In this document: positions 11,487-23,345 of the stretch, one piece after another | Numbering within the stretch: position 1 is the first letter of the stretch | Layout of the letters: each line of letters starts with the position of its first letter | DNA from: Lutraria lutraria | Lineage: Eukaryota; Mollusca; Bivalvia; Venerida; Mactridae | NCBI GenBank assembly: GCA_964023205.1 | Contig: OZ026835.1 | Coordinates: forward strand, 39,281,083-39,345,082 | Length of the DNA stretch: 64,000 nt | Reading direction: 5' to 3' | The notes under the pieces: generated by a model | The model's database searches: none | What the model was told of the DNA's origin: nothing | Seen by the model: only the letters and a program-made list of their open reading frames with translations | Program-made: the position numbers and the translations under genes

Positions 11487-13785
11487 TTAAAGGCCCAGTA
11501 GCTTTTTGAATTAGTAATGTAGCACAATTGATAAAATGGTTGTAAAATATAAGAAATATATTCTATTTGCTCTAAAACAATGTTTACATAATGCCTGTCT
11601 TAGCCAGATCTCGTAAACATTTTGTCAGATGCCTTTTCTTATTTTTTTGCAATATCATTGAAAAAATACTCATTATACTATGCTATATTTCTTTATGTAC
11701 TTCGTGATTAAAAATGAAAATTTTGGAATGTTTATAATGAAGGTAAAAGTCAATTTCACTGATAAGACATTATTCTAGGTAAAATAAGACATACTTTAAT
11801 TTTATGGATTTCAATCTCTAATTCGAAACCTCCTTTTTGAAGTGGACTCAATTTCATGAATTCTACTGACATATTGACATATTCCTGAGGGCATGGGTTC
11901 AAACCCCACTGAGACCATACTTTTTTCTTTCTTTTTTAGTTTTTAGGTAATGTTTCGTGTCAAGAACATGAATTTATACAGAAATATGGAAGAAAAATTT
12001 ATTCCATTTTTTGTCTAGTTTATTGGAATTTATACATGGTTAATTAACGAAAATCAAGTAACTATGGATTTCTGACATAATTTTTATTCAAAACCGGACG
12101 GTGAAACTTTTTAAAATTTAGTGTAGACATTATACACACAAAGTAGTTAATTTTAAGAAAATTTCAGCCGTTTCCCTGCATCAGTTTTTATTTTAATGAT
12201 ATTTATCAATTCGTTACTTTTTGGTAAAAGGCTAAAATCTTGACTAAATCTTAAAGGGGCTCGGTTACATTTTTCACTTTTTCTGCAACATAGTAATTCC
12301 AAACATCGTATTAACAATTTGAATTGACTAAATATTGGTTACCCTTAGACTTATACATATTTTTACATTTATTATATCATCTGTTAGGGAGATAGTCCAA
12401 TTTTCATAAAGGTGACTTCATTCGATTTTGAGGTACTATTTTATGTTAGGGGGAGAGGAACAAAAATGGTTGTAACTTTCTTAACTGATGGTAAAAGTTA
12501 TTAAAAATTCACCTGTAAATGTCTTAATGGATATAACAACAACAACAACAACTTTTATTCAACATTAAGTAACATTATTTCTAGTCTACAAAAAACATGT
12601 GAAGTGATAAACAATAAATCAATAACAGCATTAAAACATGGAATCTAATTATAAATTTAAGCAGAAGCTATATTATTACGATAAATTTAATAACATAATA
12701 AATTATTTATCAAGTTCCTTTCTACGAGTATCATTATTATTATTATTAGGATTTATAATAGTTATTTTGTTTTTTAGACAGCAATTGATTATCAAATTTC
12801 TGTAATGTCGGCCATATAAAATAATTTGATTTTAGATATTTTTTACGTAAATTTGAATATATAGGGCATGTTAGCAAAAAGTGATACTCGTTTTCAAAAG
12901 TTTTAGTTGTACAAAATTGACATATTCTTTCTGATCTAGCAACGTTATAGTATCTTCCCCGTTCTATTTCAAGGTTATGTGAGGATAAACGAAATCTACT
13001 CAGCGCGATTCTAAATCGCTTTTCTAAACTATGATAATCAAGATAAGGTTCAATGATAGAATTATGTTTGTACCTACAGTATGTAATCAATCTCTGTGAG
13101 TTGTTTATATCTGCATACCAAGTTTGATACTGATCTAATATTCTCTGTTTGATAAAATCAAATGGCGTGATATTTTGATAGTTATGAAATGTGCCACATG
13201 TCAGATAAGCCTAAATTATCCAATATATTTTTAATTTGAAATGCCCAGTTCTGACCATTGTATTTAAATTGTTAAGAGCATCTTCCTCTAACATTGAATA
13301 CGTTTGTTTTATCAAATTATTATCATTTAGTTTTTTTAATTTTTATCCAATATCTAATCATGTTTATATGTCTTTTGATTTTAATTGGTTCCCTGCCAAG
13401 TTCACCATATAACCCGGCCAGATTCGTGGAATTATTAACAACAATCATTTTTCTACAGAATTTTGTATGAATTAATTCTATATCTGTTCAATCGATGGCT
13501 CCCCAAACTTCAGCAATTTAGAGCCGAAGAAACCAAAGTATCAAAAAGTTTACATTTTTACTAGTTTTGAATTCATATTGGTAAAAATAGCGAACAACTG
13601 AGTCAACGATTTTGAAGCGTGCTCTGCAATGATTTTTTGAGTTCGTGACCAATTGCCATTTTTAAAGAAGAATACACCTAGATATTCAAAGGATGGTACT
13701 ACTTCAAGTTTCTCTCCGTATAGATAAAAATTGAGATTGGTTGGTCTCCCCCTTTCAAAGATCTTGGTCCCGGTCGTATTTATTT

Positions 13786-14572
13786 CTGTTGTTCGGTACG
13801 AACAATAAAGTTATTACCGTATTTCAGAAATCGCTCAGTTTTCATTGAAAACCTGCATACCGAACAGCTTCCATTAATTTAACCTTCCGCCTACGAACAT
13901 AGTTCCATTTTTTTTCAGTTCAATAGCATAAATACAAATTCAAACATTACGTGCATATAAGTCAAAATCAGATGGCTATGCAATATCGTAAACGAGCAAT
14001 ACTAGACAGTCGTAAAAAATCTAAACAATGATTACTACAATATTTACTATCAGTACACTCATTTCAATGAAGGATGACGTCATAATATTCGTGCTTTATA
14101 TGCTAATTTGTCTGGTTCCTAGCCTCTATTGTAAACGTATAGAAGTCATCATTGAATTCATGGACGATGCGATGATAACTGTGTGTCAACCAGGCATTTA
14201 AAAAAAATGGTTCATCGGGAAATTGTAATCGATTGATTTAATGCTTATAACGTGTAACTTTTTCTTCGAGTGTGTCTTTATGTGTGAGATATTACATTCT
14301 GCAAAAGTTGAGTATACAAAGAGGCAGGTAATGTAAACTATATGATATTATGCTATTTGCTTAACTACTTTTTGTGATCAGATGAGAATCATAAATCAAA
14401 GTACTGAAAGCACATGGAACGGGAACACTTTAACAACTGCATAGCGGGTGTAGAAAAGCGTTAGTAGTACTTAAGTCTGCATCGAAATTCATGTGCGAAC
14501 TATCTTTCGAATTCAAAAACTCACCCTACAAAGAAATTCAACTTTTGACTGCTTTGTAGTTCCGAACAACAG
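13786..14572. mobile_element. MITE with TTGTTCGG terminal inverted repeats, in LINE ORF2
   Basis: The left end CTGTTGTTCGGTACGAAC pairs with the reverse complement of the right end, CTGTTGTTCGGAACTACAAAG. It is the same family as 19,098-19,831 and 35,298-36,730, sharing the interior 'gtaaacgtatagaagtcatc'. It splits the reverse-transcriptase frame: the residues before (NTFCL) and after (INTTGTK) read as one typical LINE segment. No transposase is seen, and the target duplication is unclear. Confidence 0.75.
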
Positions 14573-16030
14573 CAGTACCTTCAGAGCTTTGATTAAACAA
14601 AAGGTGTTACAATACGTTTCTACGTCATTTAACATACTTTGTACAGAATGAGGATTTGTGGAAAACAATACTTGGTCATCGGCATAAAGTATTAGGAACA
14701 AACTTATCTCATTAATAGTGAATATTCCGTGGAGATTAGCATTTATATTTTGCATTAAGTCATTTACAAACATCATAAACAAAAGTGAAGAACTTGGATC
14801 ACCTTGTTTTACTCCTTGGTGAGATTCTATAACATCCGGATGGATTTGTCCGTTATATTTAACTGAGGCCCGCACTGTTTTATACATTGATTTTATAGAA
14901 TTTACCATTTTTGTGCTAACATTTTCTGCTATTAGCTTTTGCCATAGGAATGAACGATTTATTTTGTCAAAGCATTTCTCGTAATCGATAAATATAGTTT
15001 ATTTTTGGAATATAATACTTTTGATATTATTGGATGTAGCAGAAATATGCAATTGTCTGTGCTTTTACCTTTTTGGAATCCAAACTGGCAATTTACAAGC
15101 TTATCATACTTATCGATCCAAACAGCCTGTTTAGCAAAATTTGTGAATATGTTTTTGACAAGATATTATTTAATGTGATTCCTCGGTAGTTTTTTGGTTG
15201 TGTTGGGTCACCACCTTTAAATATAAGAAATATATATCCTGATCCCCAACTGTCTGGGTATTCACCGCTATCAAATATTTCATTGAAAATAGACACAATG
15301 TGTGGAGATATTATGCTAAATGATGCTTTAATTATTTCTGCTGAGACACCGTCTGGACCAGTTGCCTTAAAATTATTTTGTTTAAATACAGCTTTGTGCA
15401 CTTCCTGCTCAGATATTGGCAAATCAAGTTCATCATCATTTATATTTTCAGATTTTTGGAATTATCGTAATCGTTTACATTTGCATCACAATTTTCACCA
15501 AATAATGAAGCAAAATGCTTATGTAGTTGATCAATTTCAATATCTACACCTTTTGAATTATCCTGATTATTGCATTTTTTAACAGTTTTCCAAAATTTAC
15601 GGGGTTGTTTTGTCGCAATATTTTCTTGTTTACGACCCTCTTGTAATTTATATTTATATTTTGCTTTTGATTTTATTTTGTTGTATTTTGTACGCATTTT
15701 AACAAATTGTTTTCTATTTTCTTCTGTATTATGTTTAACAAAGATAGTTCAAACCCCTTTAAACTCCTTTTTTACGTATAACATTCGTCATTAAACCACT
15801 TTGGTTTATTTTGATATAGTTTCTTTTTATTCGAAGATGATATTTCTGTACCGAAAAAGGCATTTTTATGTAAAATGTTCGTTACATTGATAACCCGGTC
15901 ATTTATAGATTGTGACTGATTTTCGTTAATATTAATGTATGAGTCATCATTTAGAATTGCAGTTTTAAAGGTATGTAATCGTTCATCATCCCATATTATT
16001 TTTCTTTCCGTTCTAGAACTATTTGAGTAA

Positions 16031-16812
16031 AGGTGAATCACAGTTGTGAAAAAAATAGCCACCTGACATTTTTGCTATGCATCCTAAAACGTGGCGTTGT
16101 TTAATAATTACTGAAAGTACATAACTGAAATGAGTTTTTATCAATAGCTAATGATTCAATGTACATTTCTGCACCAGTAAAATAATATTTGATGATTAGC
16201 AAGTATCTATAATTCTCACCTGAACTTACGCAAATTCCAGTCGCCAAAATAATGTATCATAATACCAAATTAATTTAATTTTCCTATTTTAAATTTTCAT
16301 TATTAAATGTTTTTCCATGTTTATTTTCAATTCTTAACACAGTCCTCAACTTTCACACACTGAACTTTCATATATTTGTTTAGGCTACTGTGTAGTAAAT
16401 AGTGTAAACACATGTGTGGAGGATTTTTGTAAAATGTGAATATTGAGGACTGTGTTAAAAATTGAAAATAAACATGGAAGAACATTTAAAAGTGAAAAAT
16501 TGAAATATGGAAACCCTCAATGACATGTTGAAATTATTGTTGGACATTGTAGTTTACATTATTTTTGATATTATGATACATTATTTTGGCGACTGGAATT
16601 TGCGCGCAAGTTCAGGTGGGAATTATAGTGCTTGTTAATCATCAAATAGTATTTTACTGATGCAGAAATGTCTATTGAATCATTAGCTATTGATAAAAAC
16701 TCATTTCAGTTATGTTCTTTCAGTAATTATTGAACAACGCCACGTTTTAGGATGCATAGCAAAAATGTCAGGTGGCTATTTTTTCACAAATTTGTGCTTT
16801 GACGATTCACCT
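16031..16812. mobile_element. Foldback MITE: 780-bp near-perfect inverted repeat inside LINE
   Basis: Left arm 16,031-16,350 (outer part 'ccacctgacatttttgctat') pairs with right arm 16,444-16,812 ('atagcaaaaatgtcaggtgg'), with an unpaired centre of about 90 bp. Both outer ends carry AAGGTGAATC in inverted orientation. It sits between the endonuclease and linker of the LINE ORF2. There is no coding sequence. The target duplication could not be resolved. Confidence 0.75.
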
Positions 16813-17699
16813 TAATGTTATTAGCATTATTACTTTGTTGCAAATAAAAATTAAATTGTAGTGGTGCATGGTCTGATAAATTTGTCCATTTATCAATATT
16901 GAAATAACTAATAGTGTAGAGGTTTTCTATATTACCAAGTAAATAATATGTTACACTGAGATCGCGTGATGAACGGAAGGTGTGGTTATGCGAGTTAAAA
17001 ACCCGCCCGTTTGCAATCACGTGACTTGTTGCTTTGCATAGCGCGATTAGTCTCCGCCCATTTAGGTCGGCTATATTATCTATATTGTGTCTAGTTGGAA
17101 TACTAAACTGATTATCTGATGTTAATTCTAAAAGATCATTGTCTATATATTTATCATTTATCATAATCTAATATATCAATTAAATTACCGGTTCTAGAGT
17201 TAAAATCTCCTGTGATAAATGTTTTACCTAGCTGATTAAATTTTTCAATTCCATTCTCTATTTTTTCGTAAAAGTCAAAATCTTTATCATAAACTATTTT
17301 AGAACTTGATAGTGGAATATAAGTGCTACATATATAAACATCTTCATGGAAATAGAACAAATCGTGATCAATTTTTAACCAAATAATACCGTACATCTAT
17401 CTACAATAGAAATATGATAAACCGCCGCTGTGACGGCCTTTCTTGGTACCTGTTGATTTATTTCCATACAAATGAAATGAGTTAAATCCATTTATTTCTA
17501 AATTGATATTATGATATTTACTAATCCATGTTTCACTAAAAAGAAGGATGTCATAGTTATTCACATATTCAATAAATTCCTCATCTTGTAACTTTCGAAT
17601 TAAACCGTTCATATTCCACGATAATATTCGTAGCTCCTCTTGCTCTTCATAGCTGGATATTTCCTGGAATGGACCACTGTTACCAGAACGTGCTAACAG

Positions 17700-18655
17700 T
17701 TTGGCTCCTGCCCACTTCACATGAGTTCTCGTGTTTTGTACTGCTGAAATTTAACCACTATCTGACGAGCACCCGTATTTCGCTTTTGTCCAATTCTGCG
17801 TGCACGTGCAATTTCGATAGGTGCATCAATATCAAGGTCTTCTTTTATGAGATCTTGCACAAGTGATTCACAGTTTTACATGTCATTTTCAGGGATTCCA
17901 TGAAACAAAAGATTGTCACGAAGACTGCGCGATTCTAGATCATCAACCTTTTCATTCAGCTGATAATTGTCAGTTTCCAATGTGGATACATGACCTTCAA
18001 ACGAATTACATCATTCCTTCAAATTGTTTATTTCAGATTTTGATTTTTCTAAACTTGTCTTAGCTTTTTCATACTCGGAGCTCAGGAGTGTAGCAGAATC
18101 TTCAGTTGAAATAACTCTAGTATCCAGCGTTTTATATTTATTTTCGAGATCTTCTACTTTTAAGTTTATTTTGTTCACATTTTTTTAATACTATCAATTT
18201 TAGACATTTTTTGTTTAATCAATTTCACGTCCTCAATAAGTTCCATCGCCCAGCCTGGGGTGAAGTATTCTGTTGCATCGAATTACATGGTGGTGATTGA
18301 AGAAACTGTCCACCAATGGCACCATATTGTGGATTCGCAAAATTAGCCATATTTTGATTCTGGTTTGCATAAATTCCACCTAGAATATTTTGCATATTCT
18401 GCATGGTTTGAGTTGGAAATATAAAGTGTTCAGGTGACGATGTAGTGTTGATTTGTTTGTTTTGATTATTTGATAATCCACTGTCCACACCTGTTGAACT
18501 ACACGAGGTGATGTTCACTGAGGCGTTTTGTCCAGTGCAGCTATTGCCCTGTGTATAATCTGTGTAAAGTGGCGATGTAGCTTTCCGTTTTTCACATTTG
18601 TTAACATTTTTCTGGCTTCCACAGTTTTTTTACCGGATTTCTTTTTTGCAGGCAT
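17700..18655 (-). pseudogene. LINE ORF1: coiled coil plus RRM-like RNA-binding domain, broken
   Basis: An ATG at 18,653-18,655 begins MPAKKKSGKKTVEARKM. One frameshift leads into a Gln/Asn/Ser-rich part (18,518-18,225), then a coiled-coil-like heptad stretch (about 18,240-17,990), then SLRDNLLFHGIPEN and IEIARARRIG...ARQIVVKFQ (about 17,940-17,740), which resemble the RRM domain of L1-type ORF1 proteins. Stops interrupt it, for example in FEG...NSF near 18,010. The RRM runs almost directly into the ORF2 endonuclease start, and the usual C-terminal domain of ORF1 is missing, which suggests an internal deletion. The role was binding the element RNA as a trimer. Confidence 0.65.
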
Positions 18656-19097
18656 GTAGCATAAAGTTATTAAATATACCTAGTAACAAATATTATCCAG
18701 TTTTTTTGCGATATTTCCACATTATACTCCAAAATACGGAGAGCTCAAAATTCATGACCTATCACCACATCACGTGGTGTATTAACAGATATACAAAAGA
18801 ATGACAATATTTAAGATACGATCCTTAACACTTCGTATTATACTTCGAAAACCTTAAGATACAAAAAGCTAAGTGGGCTTTAATCAATTGAATTAATGAG
18901 TTATAATTTAGATGCAGATTTCGAACATTCTGATTGAAGACAACATGAAATTGGACAAGTATAACATAACTAGAGATCAAAATAGGGTACTTGTAACAGT
19001 GTAGAATCATGTCACTTGTCAAACAGTATATCTCGATTACAATGAATATAGATTGTAAAAATAATTACAACATTAATTAGTATGTTTAATTGTATTT

Positions 19098-19831
19098 TTG
19101 TTGTTCGGTACGAACACAAAGTTATTACCATTTTTCAACAATCGCTCAGTTTTCATTTTTTCTGCATACCGAACAGCTTCCATTAAGCTAGCTTCCGCCT
19201 AAGAATACTGTTCCAATATTTCAATTCCATGGCTGAATACAAATTCAAATATTCCGTGCATATTAGTCAAAATCTGATGGCTATCCAATATCGTAAACGA
19301 GCAATGCAAGCCAGTCGTAAACATCTCTCCCTCGGATTACTACCGTGAATATTTACTATCAGTACACACATTTCAAGAAAGGATGACGTAATAATTCTCG
19401 TGCTGTATTATGCTAATTTAGTGTGGTCCCTAGCTTATATTGTAAACGTATAGAAGTCATCATTAAATTTATGGACGATGTGATGATAACAGATATCTAA
19501 AAAGGTGATTGATCGGGAATGCTCAGTATATAACTCAGTATGTAACCTTTTCCTAGATCATTTCATCATGTATGTTATATTATAATCTGCATAAGTTGAG
19601 TTTACAAAGAGGCAGGTAATGTAGACTATATAATAGTATGTTAATTGATGAACTACTTTTGATGATCAGATAGGAAACATTAATCAAAGTACTGAAAGCA
19701 CATGGGACGGGAACAACTGTAACAACTGTATAGCGGGTGTAGAAAAGCGTTCGTAGAACTATCATTTGTTTACCAAAACTCACCCTACAAAGAAATTCAA
19801 CTTTTGATTGCTTTGTAGTTCCGAACAACAA
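19098..19831. mobile_element. MITE with TTGTTCGG terminal inverted repeats (copy A ancestral site)
   Basis: It starts TTGTTGTTCGGTACGAACAC; the reverse complement of its end is TTGTTGTTCGGAACTACAAAG. It is present at the matching place in copy B (35,298-36,730), so it predates the duplication. A 92-codon minus frame at its right end is shared with B but has no recognisable domain. Confidence 0.75.
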
Positions 19832-20331
19832 CAGAACCTCCAGATCTTTGATTTCCACTGGTGTTTAACGTCGCAATGAAATACATCACACCTTACAAAT
19901 AGCTGACTAAGCTGAGAGGTATTTGTTATGAATATAAATCACTATATATTAACTACTAGTAAATGCACTCTATGTTCAGGAAGTTAATAATACAATATTA
20001 TTTTGTATGCATCTACAATACAACAGGAACGATGTACTGGTTGATCTAACTGTAACAAGATAAACATTATTGTTCTTTGTAAATGTATATTTAAAAAATA
20101 CATAAATACCATTTATGAAAAAGAAATGAAATTAAACGATTGGCTATAACTATTCTATAATATTGATAACATATCATTTGTCTCGTATGTGAAAGGGAAG
20201 ACAAACGTGTTCAGAAACCAGTTGATAAACTGGTTTCCGTTGACTCCCTGCACTGCAATATGGAAAGGTAACCAATCTAACCGGATGGCTGACATAAGTC
20301 ATCAAACGTCTTAATCCAGATGTTGCAAAAC
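19832..20331. other. Non-coding stretch, no gene seen
   Basis: It aligns with copy B 36,731-37,155. Copy A has extra sequence near 20,170-20,230. No coding signal is visible. Confidence 0.5.
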
Positions 20332-21742
20332 TATGGAACAGCATTAGTACAAAAAATACATAATGCCTTCCGACATACCGCCTTGCGCTGTTACGTTGTC
20401 CATTTGCACAATTGACATTTCATACTATATTTTGACTTATATTGTTCGCGCATTTTTTCAGAATGACATCGTAATTTTGGGAAATGAATTGATGCTTGGT
20501 TCGTATATCTGTGCAACATATATATTTCTACATTGTCCACTCTTCATTTGATTGTTCGTATCAGTTATATCACCACTATATGAATTACTGATAAGATAAT
20601 GTCAACATGTTCATGTTACAAATGTTACATTCCAAGTATGCCACACGTACAACGTAAGCAAGCAAAATGCCTAATGTCATAATTAGTACCACGAATTATG
20701 ACACTGGATGGCGTTAGCTGTTCTCAACATCGGTAGTTATCGGAAGAAGGTGCAAATTATAATGCGAAACTAAAGCTGGTCTTACAAAAGTTTTGTAAGT
20801 AAAATATGATACAAGGATGCTGTAAGAGCTTGGGTAATAAGTACTGGCATGAGATCAGTTCCCGGACAGTAATTATAGTTACGGTATATTCTCAAGTGAC
20901 ATATTCCCGACATGATAAATTTCTCCAGCTATTTTTTAGAATCGTGTTATTTTTATGAATCGTTTCGGACCCACGTACTTAATTGTCAGCGAACGTGACG
21001 TCGTTTCTCTACTGAAAACACGCCATGTAATAGGTGGAGGTGAGGGTTCATTACTTCTTGTTTTTTACCCCCCCCCCCCGAAAATCATTACTTTGAAGAA
21101 GTTAAATGGTGCAGTGTCAACGGGAAACAGTTTACCCCAGTGACTACGTCGCCGTTTGCATAATTTCGTATTAATTCTTATTTTGTGGTTTTGCGTTAAT
21201 AAGAATTTAAAATATCATTTTGTATTAATGTAAAAAAATGAACATACCCATTCAATGAATTTGAAGTTGTTGTAAAATAACCGGTTGTCGCATAGCGAGT
21301 ACTCATAAACGATGTTACTTCGTTAATTTCCGTACCCGAGTTACTTCAGAGTTGTTCCCCTTGAAACGAAATGACAGAATTTCTTTCTGACGAAAATATT
21401 TTAAGGCGATACTTACCAACATAACACAATGAAACCCCCAAAGGAATAGCAAAACCTTCGACGACAAAAACACAGAATTAGCAATTTCAGGAGAAGGATG
21501 TTAAAATATGAACGTAAAAACGAAAGATAACATAACAAATGCATGAATGTGAAATGTAACTACGTTGGATGTAAATATAAATATGAAACAAAGCAAGACA
21601 ACATGACGTAATAACTGTACTAATGCGTAAATGAAAATGTAACAAATTTAATATGCAATGTTGGATGTAAAACATGCACGTAACATAGCAAGACGGCTTG
21701 TCTGAAGGCACAATGTATTTTTTGTACTAATACTGTTCCATA
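20332..21742. mobile_element. 1.4-kb TA-flanked element with long terminal inverted repeats
   Basis: The element is 20,334-21,740. The two ends pair for at least 60 bp; the left reads TGGAACAGCATTAGTACAAA and the right, inverted, TGGAACAGTATTAGTACAAA. TA is present on both sides. Copy B is uninterrupted at about 37,155 ('gcaaaactgacacaaaaatg'), so the insertion is private to A. No transposase frame was found. A run of C's lies at 21,069-21,079. TA duplication would fit a Tc1/mariner-type MITE, but B differs slightly at the site. Confidence 0.7.
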
Positions 21743-23110
21743 CAAAAATGTGTGTACTCATAGAAACTAAAACTGAAGTTGCTCGACTACAAAAATAAAA
21801 TATGTCAATTTATTAGAAATATAATAAACAAATAATAAAGGGAACCAATTCTCTCAGGTACCTAGTTAAATTGGTTGGGTATTGGTCATTTTGTCTAAAA
21901 TACAGAATGAGAAGTACTGTAAGCGTTGGACTCTGTGATGGATTAGTTAATGAAAGTTCTTTTGACCTCTTCGTTTTTCAGGCTGTACAAAACTGAAGCG
22001 ACAATGTTTCAAACGGCATGGAAAACTGTTTTGATAAAGCAAACTGCACGGTAATACACCGGTAAGACACGCGGCATTTTTATTCATATCCAATGTATAA
22101 TTCAATTCACAAACACTGTGATGGAATGTATGCAATTAAACCCTATTTGTATAATATAGGAACACTACTTCAGTTACATATTTCACGATTACAGTTGATG
22201 CTAAGATATAATATAAATTACAATTTCGATTCTTTCTTTTACAGTTAAAAAGGTATAAACATATCGTTGTTCTGAGTAAATCTTGAAATATATATCTACA
22301 TATATAACAAGAGCAGAAATCCATAGGGAATTGCAGAGTTATGATGGGCAAAATAATCAAATACTATTTGTTTCTGGTTACCCTTATATTTCCCTGAGAT
22401 TCGAGACTTTTTAAAAGGCCCTAAGAACATCAACTTGATCCTCTTGTTTATATCTTTCCACACGTTTTCGAGAGCAAATACTAAAATCCCCTACCTACTT
22501 ACCCTATTTTATTTTCAATGAACCATAGTGTTCAAAATAGAACACTTACAAGTACTATTTACATTAATAAAATCATGACAAGGTTGTTGTTTTGTTATTG
22601 TAAAAGGTCGAGTGCGTAACTCTATGACCACTCTTCACTATTCGTAATGTCAGTTGTCTCCCTTCGCAAGAATTCAATCAATGTTGGATCTCTTCGACTT
22701 GCACTGATATTATGGAGACGGTTAAAATCAAAGTTCATCAGGAATTTCTACAGTTCGAATCGCTCCTGAAATCAAGACACATCTTTTGCACATATGACGA
22801 TATGATTTTCTATCATTATAATTAATTATTCCTTATAATTATAGTATTATGATACATCATCCGAATGTGATTGATTTAATTAAGTCATTATTTAATCATT
22901 AAACGTTATGATTGGTTTAATAATTCATACTAATGGCGGTTAGAACTGATTCTGATATGTTGTCTGTGGTGCATCGGAACCGTTTATATACTGATACAGT
23001 GTTCATGTGGCCTTGATAATGAAACACACTAATATGTTATTGTGCTGTGTGTAAGTATGAACACTGACAATAAGATAATAGATACACAGACGAGCATGTA
23101 ATTTGTTTGT
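21743..23110. other. Non-coding stretch, no gene seen
   Basis: It aligns with copy B 37,160-38,790 except for the B-only TTAA MITE at 37,711-37,926. The empty site is near 22,246 ('cagttaaaaagg'). Confidence 0.5.
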
Positions 23111-23112
23111 TT

Positions 23113-23337
23113 GGTGGAGTTTTACGTCCCCCTTTCCAGTCCCAGTTATGAGTCATATGAGGCGGGCAGTTCATCAAATCATCGTGTCTGGAAAGAGCCA
23201 GTACTAGACTCCTGTCCTACTGCCTACTCTCTAACATAAAGTGACATGATCGATAGCTGGGCTTGAGGACACGACACTCTATCAATGAGAGGTTACAGTG
23301 ATTTGAAGTCAGCTACCTTTACCACTCGACCATGGAG
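23113..23337 (-). mobile_element. tRNA-headed SINE, 'gtggtcgagtggt' family (copy A)
   Basis: Read on the minus strand it begins CCATGGTCGAGTGGTAAAGG, a Pol III A-box-like tRNA (Ser/Leu-type) head, then 'cttcaaatcactgtaacctc' as a B-box-like part. It is the same family as 38,793-39,016 and 48,796-49,004. The first two are the orthologous pair within the duplication. A run of G's follows at 23,337-23,345. Confidence 0.65.
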
Positions 23338-23345
23338 GGGGGGGG

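Larger units (their letters stand above)
12746..17690 (-). pseudogene. LINE ORF2: endonuclease and reverse transcriptase, broken
   Basis: The endonuclease lies at about 17,690-16,784, with ELRILSWNMNGL, LLFSETWI and an FITGDFNSRTG motif typical of APE nucleases of non-LTR elements. A linker follows (16,062-15,440), then the reverse transcriptase: KATGPDGVSAEIIK and PKNYRGITLNNILSK at 15,422-15,093, HQGVKQGDPSSSLLF and the catalytic LYADD at 14,908-14,513. After the inserted MITE it resumes at 13,786 with FEYLGVFF. The C-terminal CQFC...HFLLTC zinc-binding region is at 13,090-12,746. Frames change repeatedly and stops occur, so it cannot make a working protein. Its role was nicking target DNA and copying the element RNA. 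Confidence 0.8.
12533..18700 (-). mobile_element. APE-type non-LTR retrotransposon (LINE), degenerate
   Basis: On the minus strand, in order: an ORF1 with coiled coil and RRM-like region, an apurinic-type endonuclease, a reverse transcriptase with a YADD box, and a C-terminal zinc-finger region, ending in a (TTG)n tail at about 12,533-12,552 (AAC repeats on the plus strand). Many stops and frameshifts are present, and two MITEs interrupt it (13,786-14,572 and about 16,031-16,812). The 5' end is not sharply defined; 18,700 is an estimate just beyond the ORF1 ATG. The clade (CR1/L2-like or Tx1/L1-like) cannot be settled by eye. Confidence 0.8.
11487..18883. mobile_element. 7.4-kb TTAA-flanked DNA element containing a LINE
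   Basis: The element is 11,491-18,879. It begins AGGCCCAGTAGCTTTTTGAAT, and the reverse complement of its right end reads AGCCCACTTAGCTTTTTGTAT. TTAA flanks both ends (11,487-11,490 and 18,880-18,883). Copy B at 35,085-35,095 holds a single TTAA, the empty site. Its left 250 bp resemble the reverse complement of the right end of the MITE at 24,687-25,004, so it is a long member of the same family. TTAA duplication is typical of piggyBac-like elements; no piggyBac transposase was seen. The bulk of its interior is the LINE at 12,533-18,700. Confidence 0.75.

Noticed and set aside
19580..19858. 92-codon minus frame, also at 36,479-36,757 and partly in the LINE
   Set aside because: It is the right end of a MITE read through; no domain, and its repetition is due to transposition and duplication.
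20955..21143. 62-codon plus frame with a proline run
   Set aside because: The prolines come from a C homopolymer inside a non-coding DNA element.
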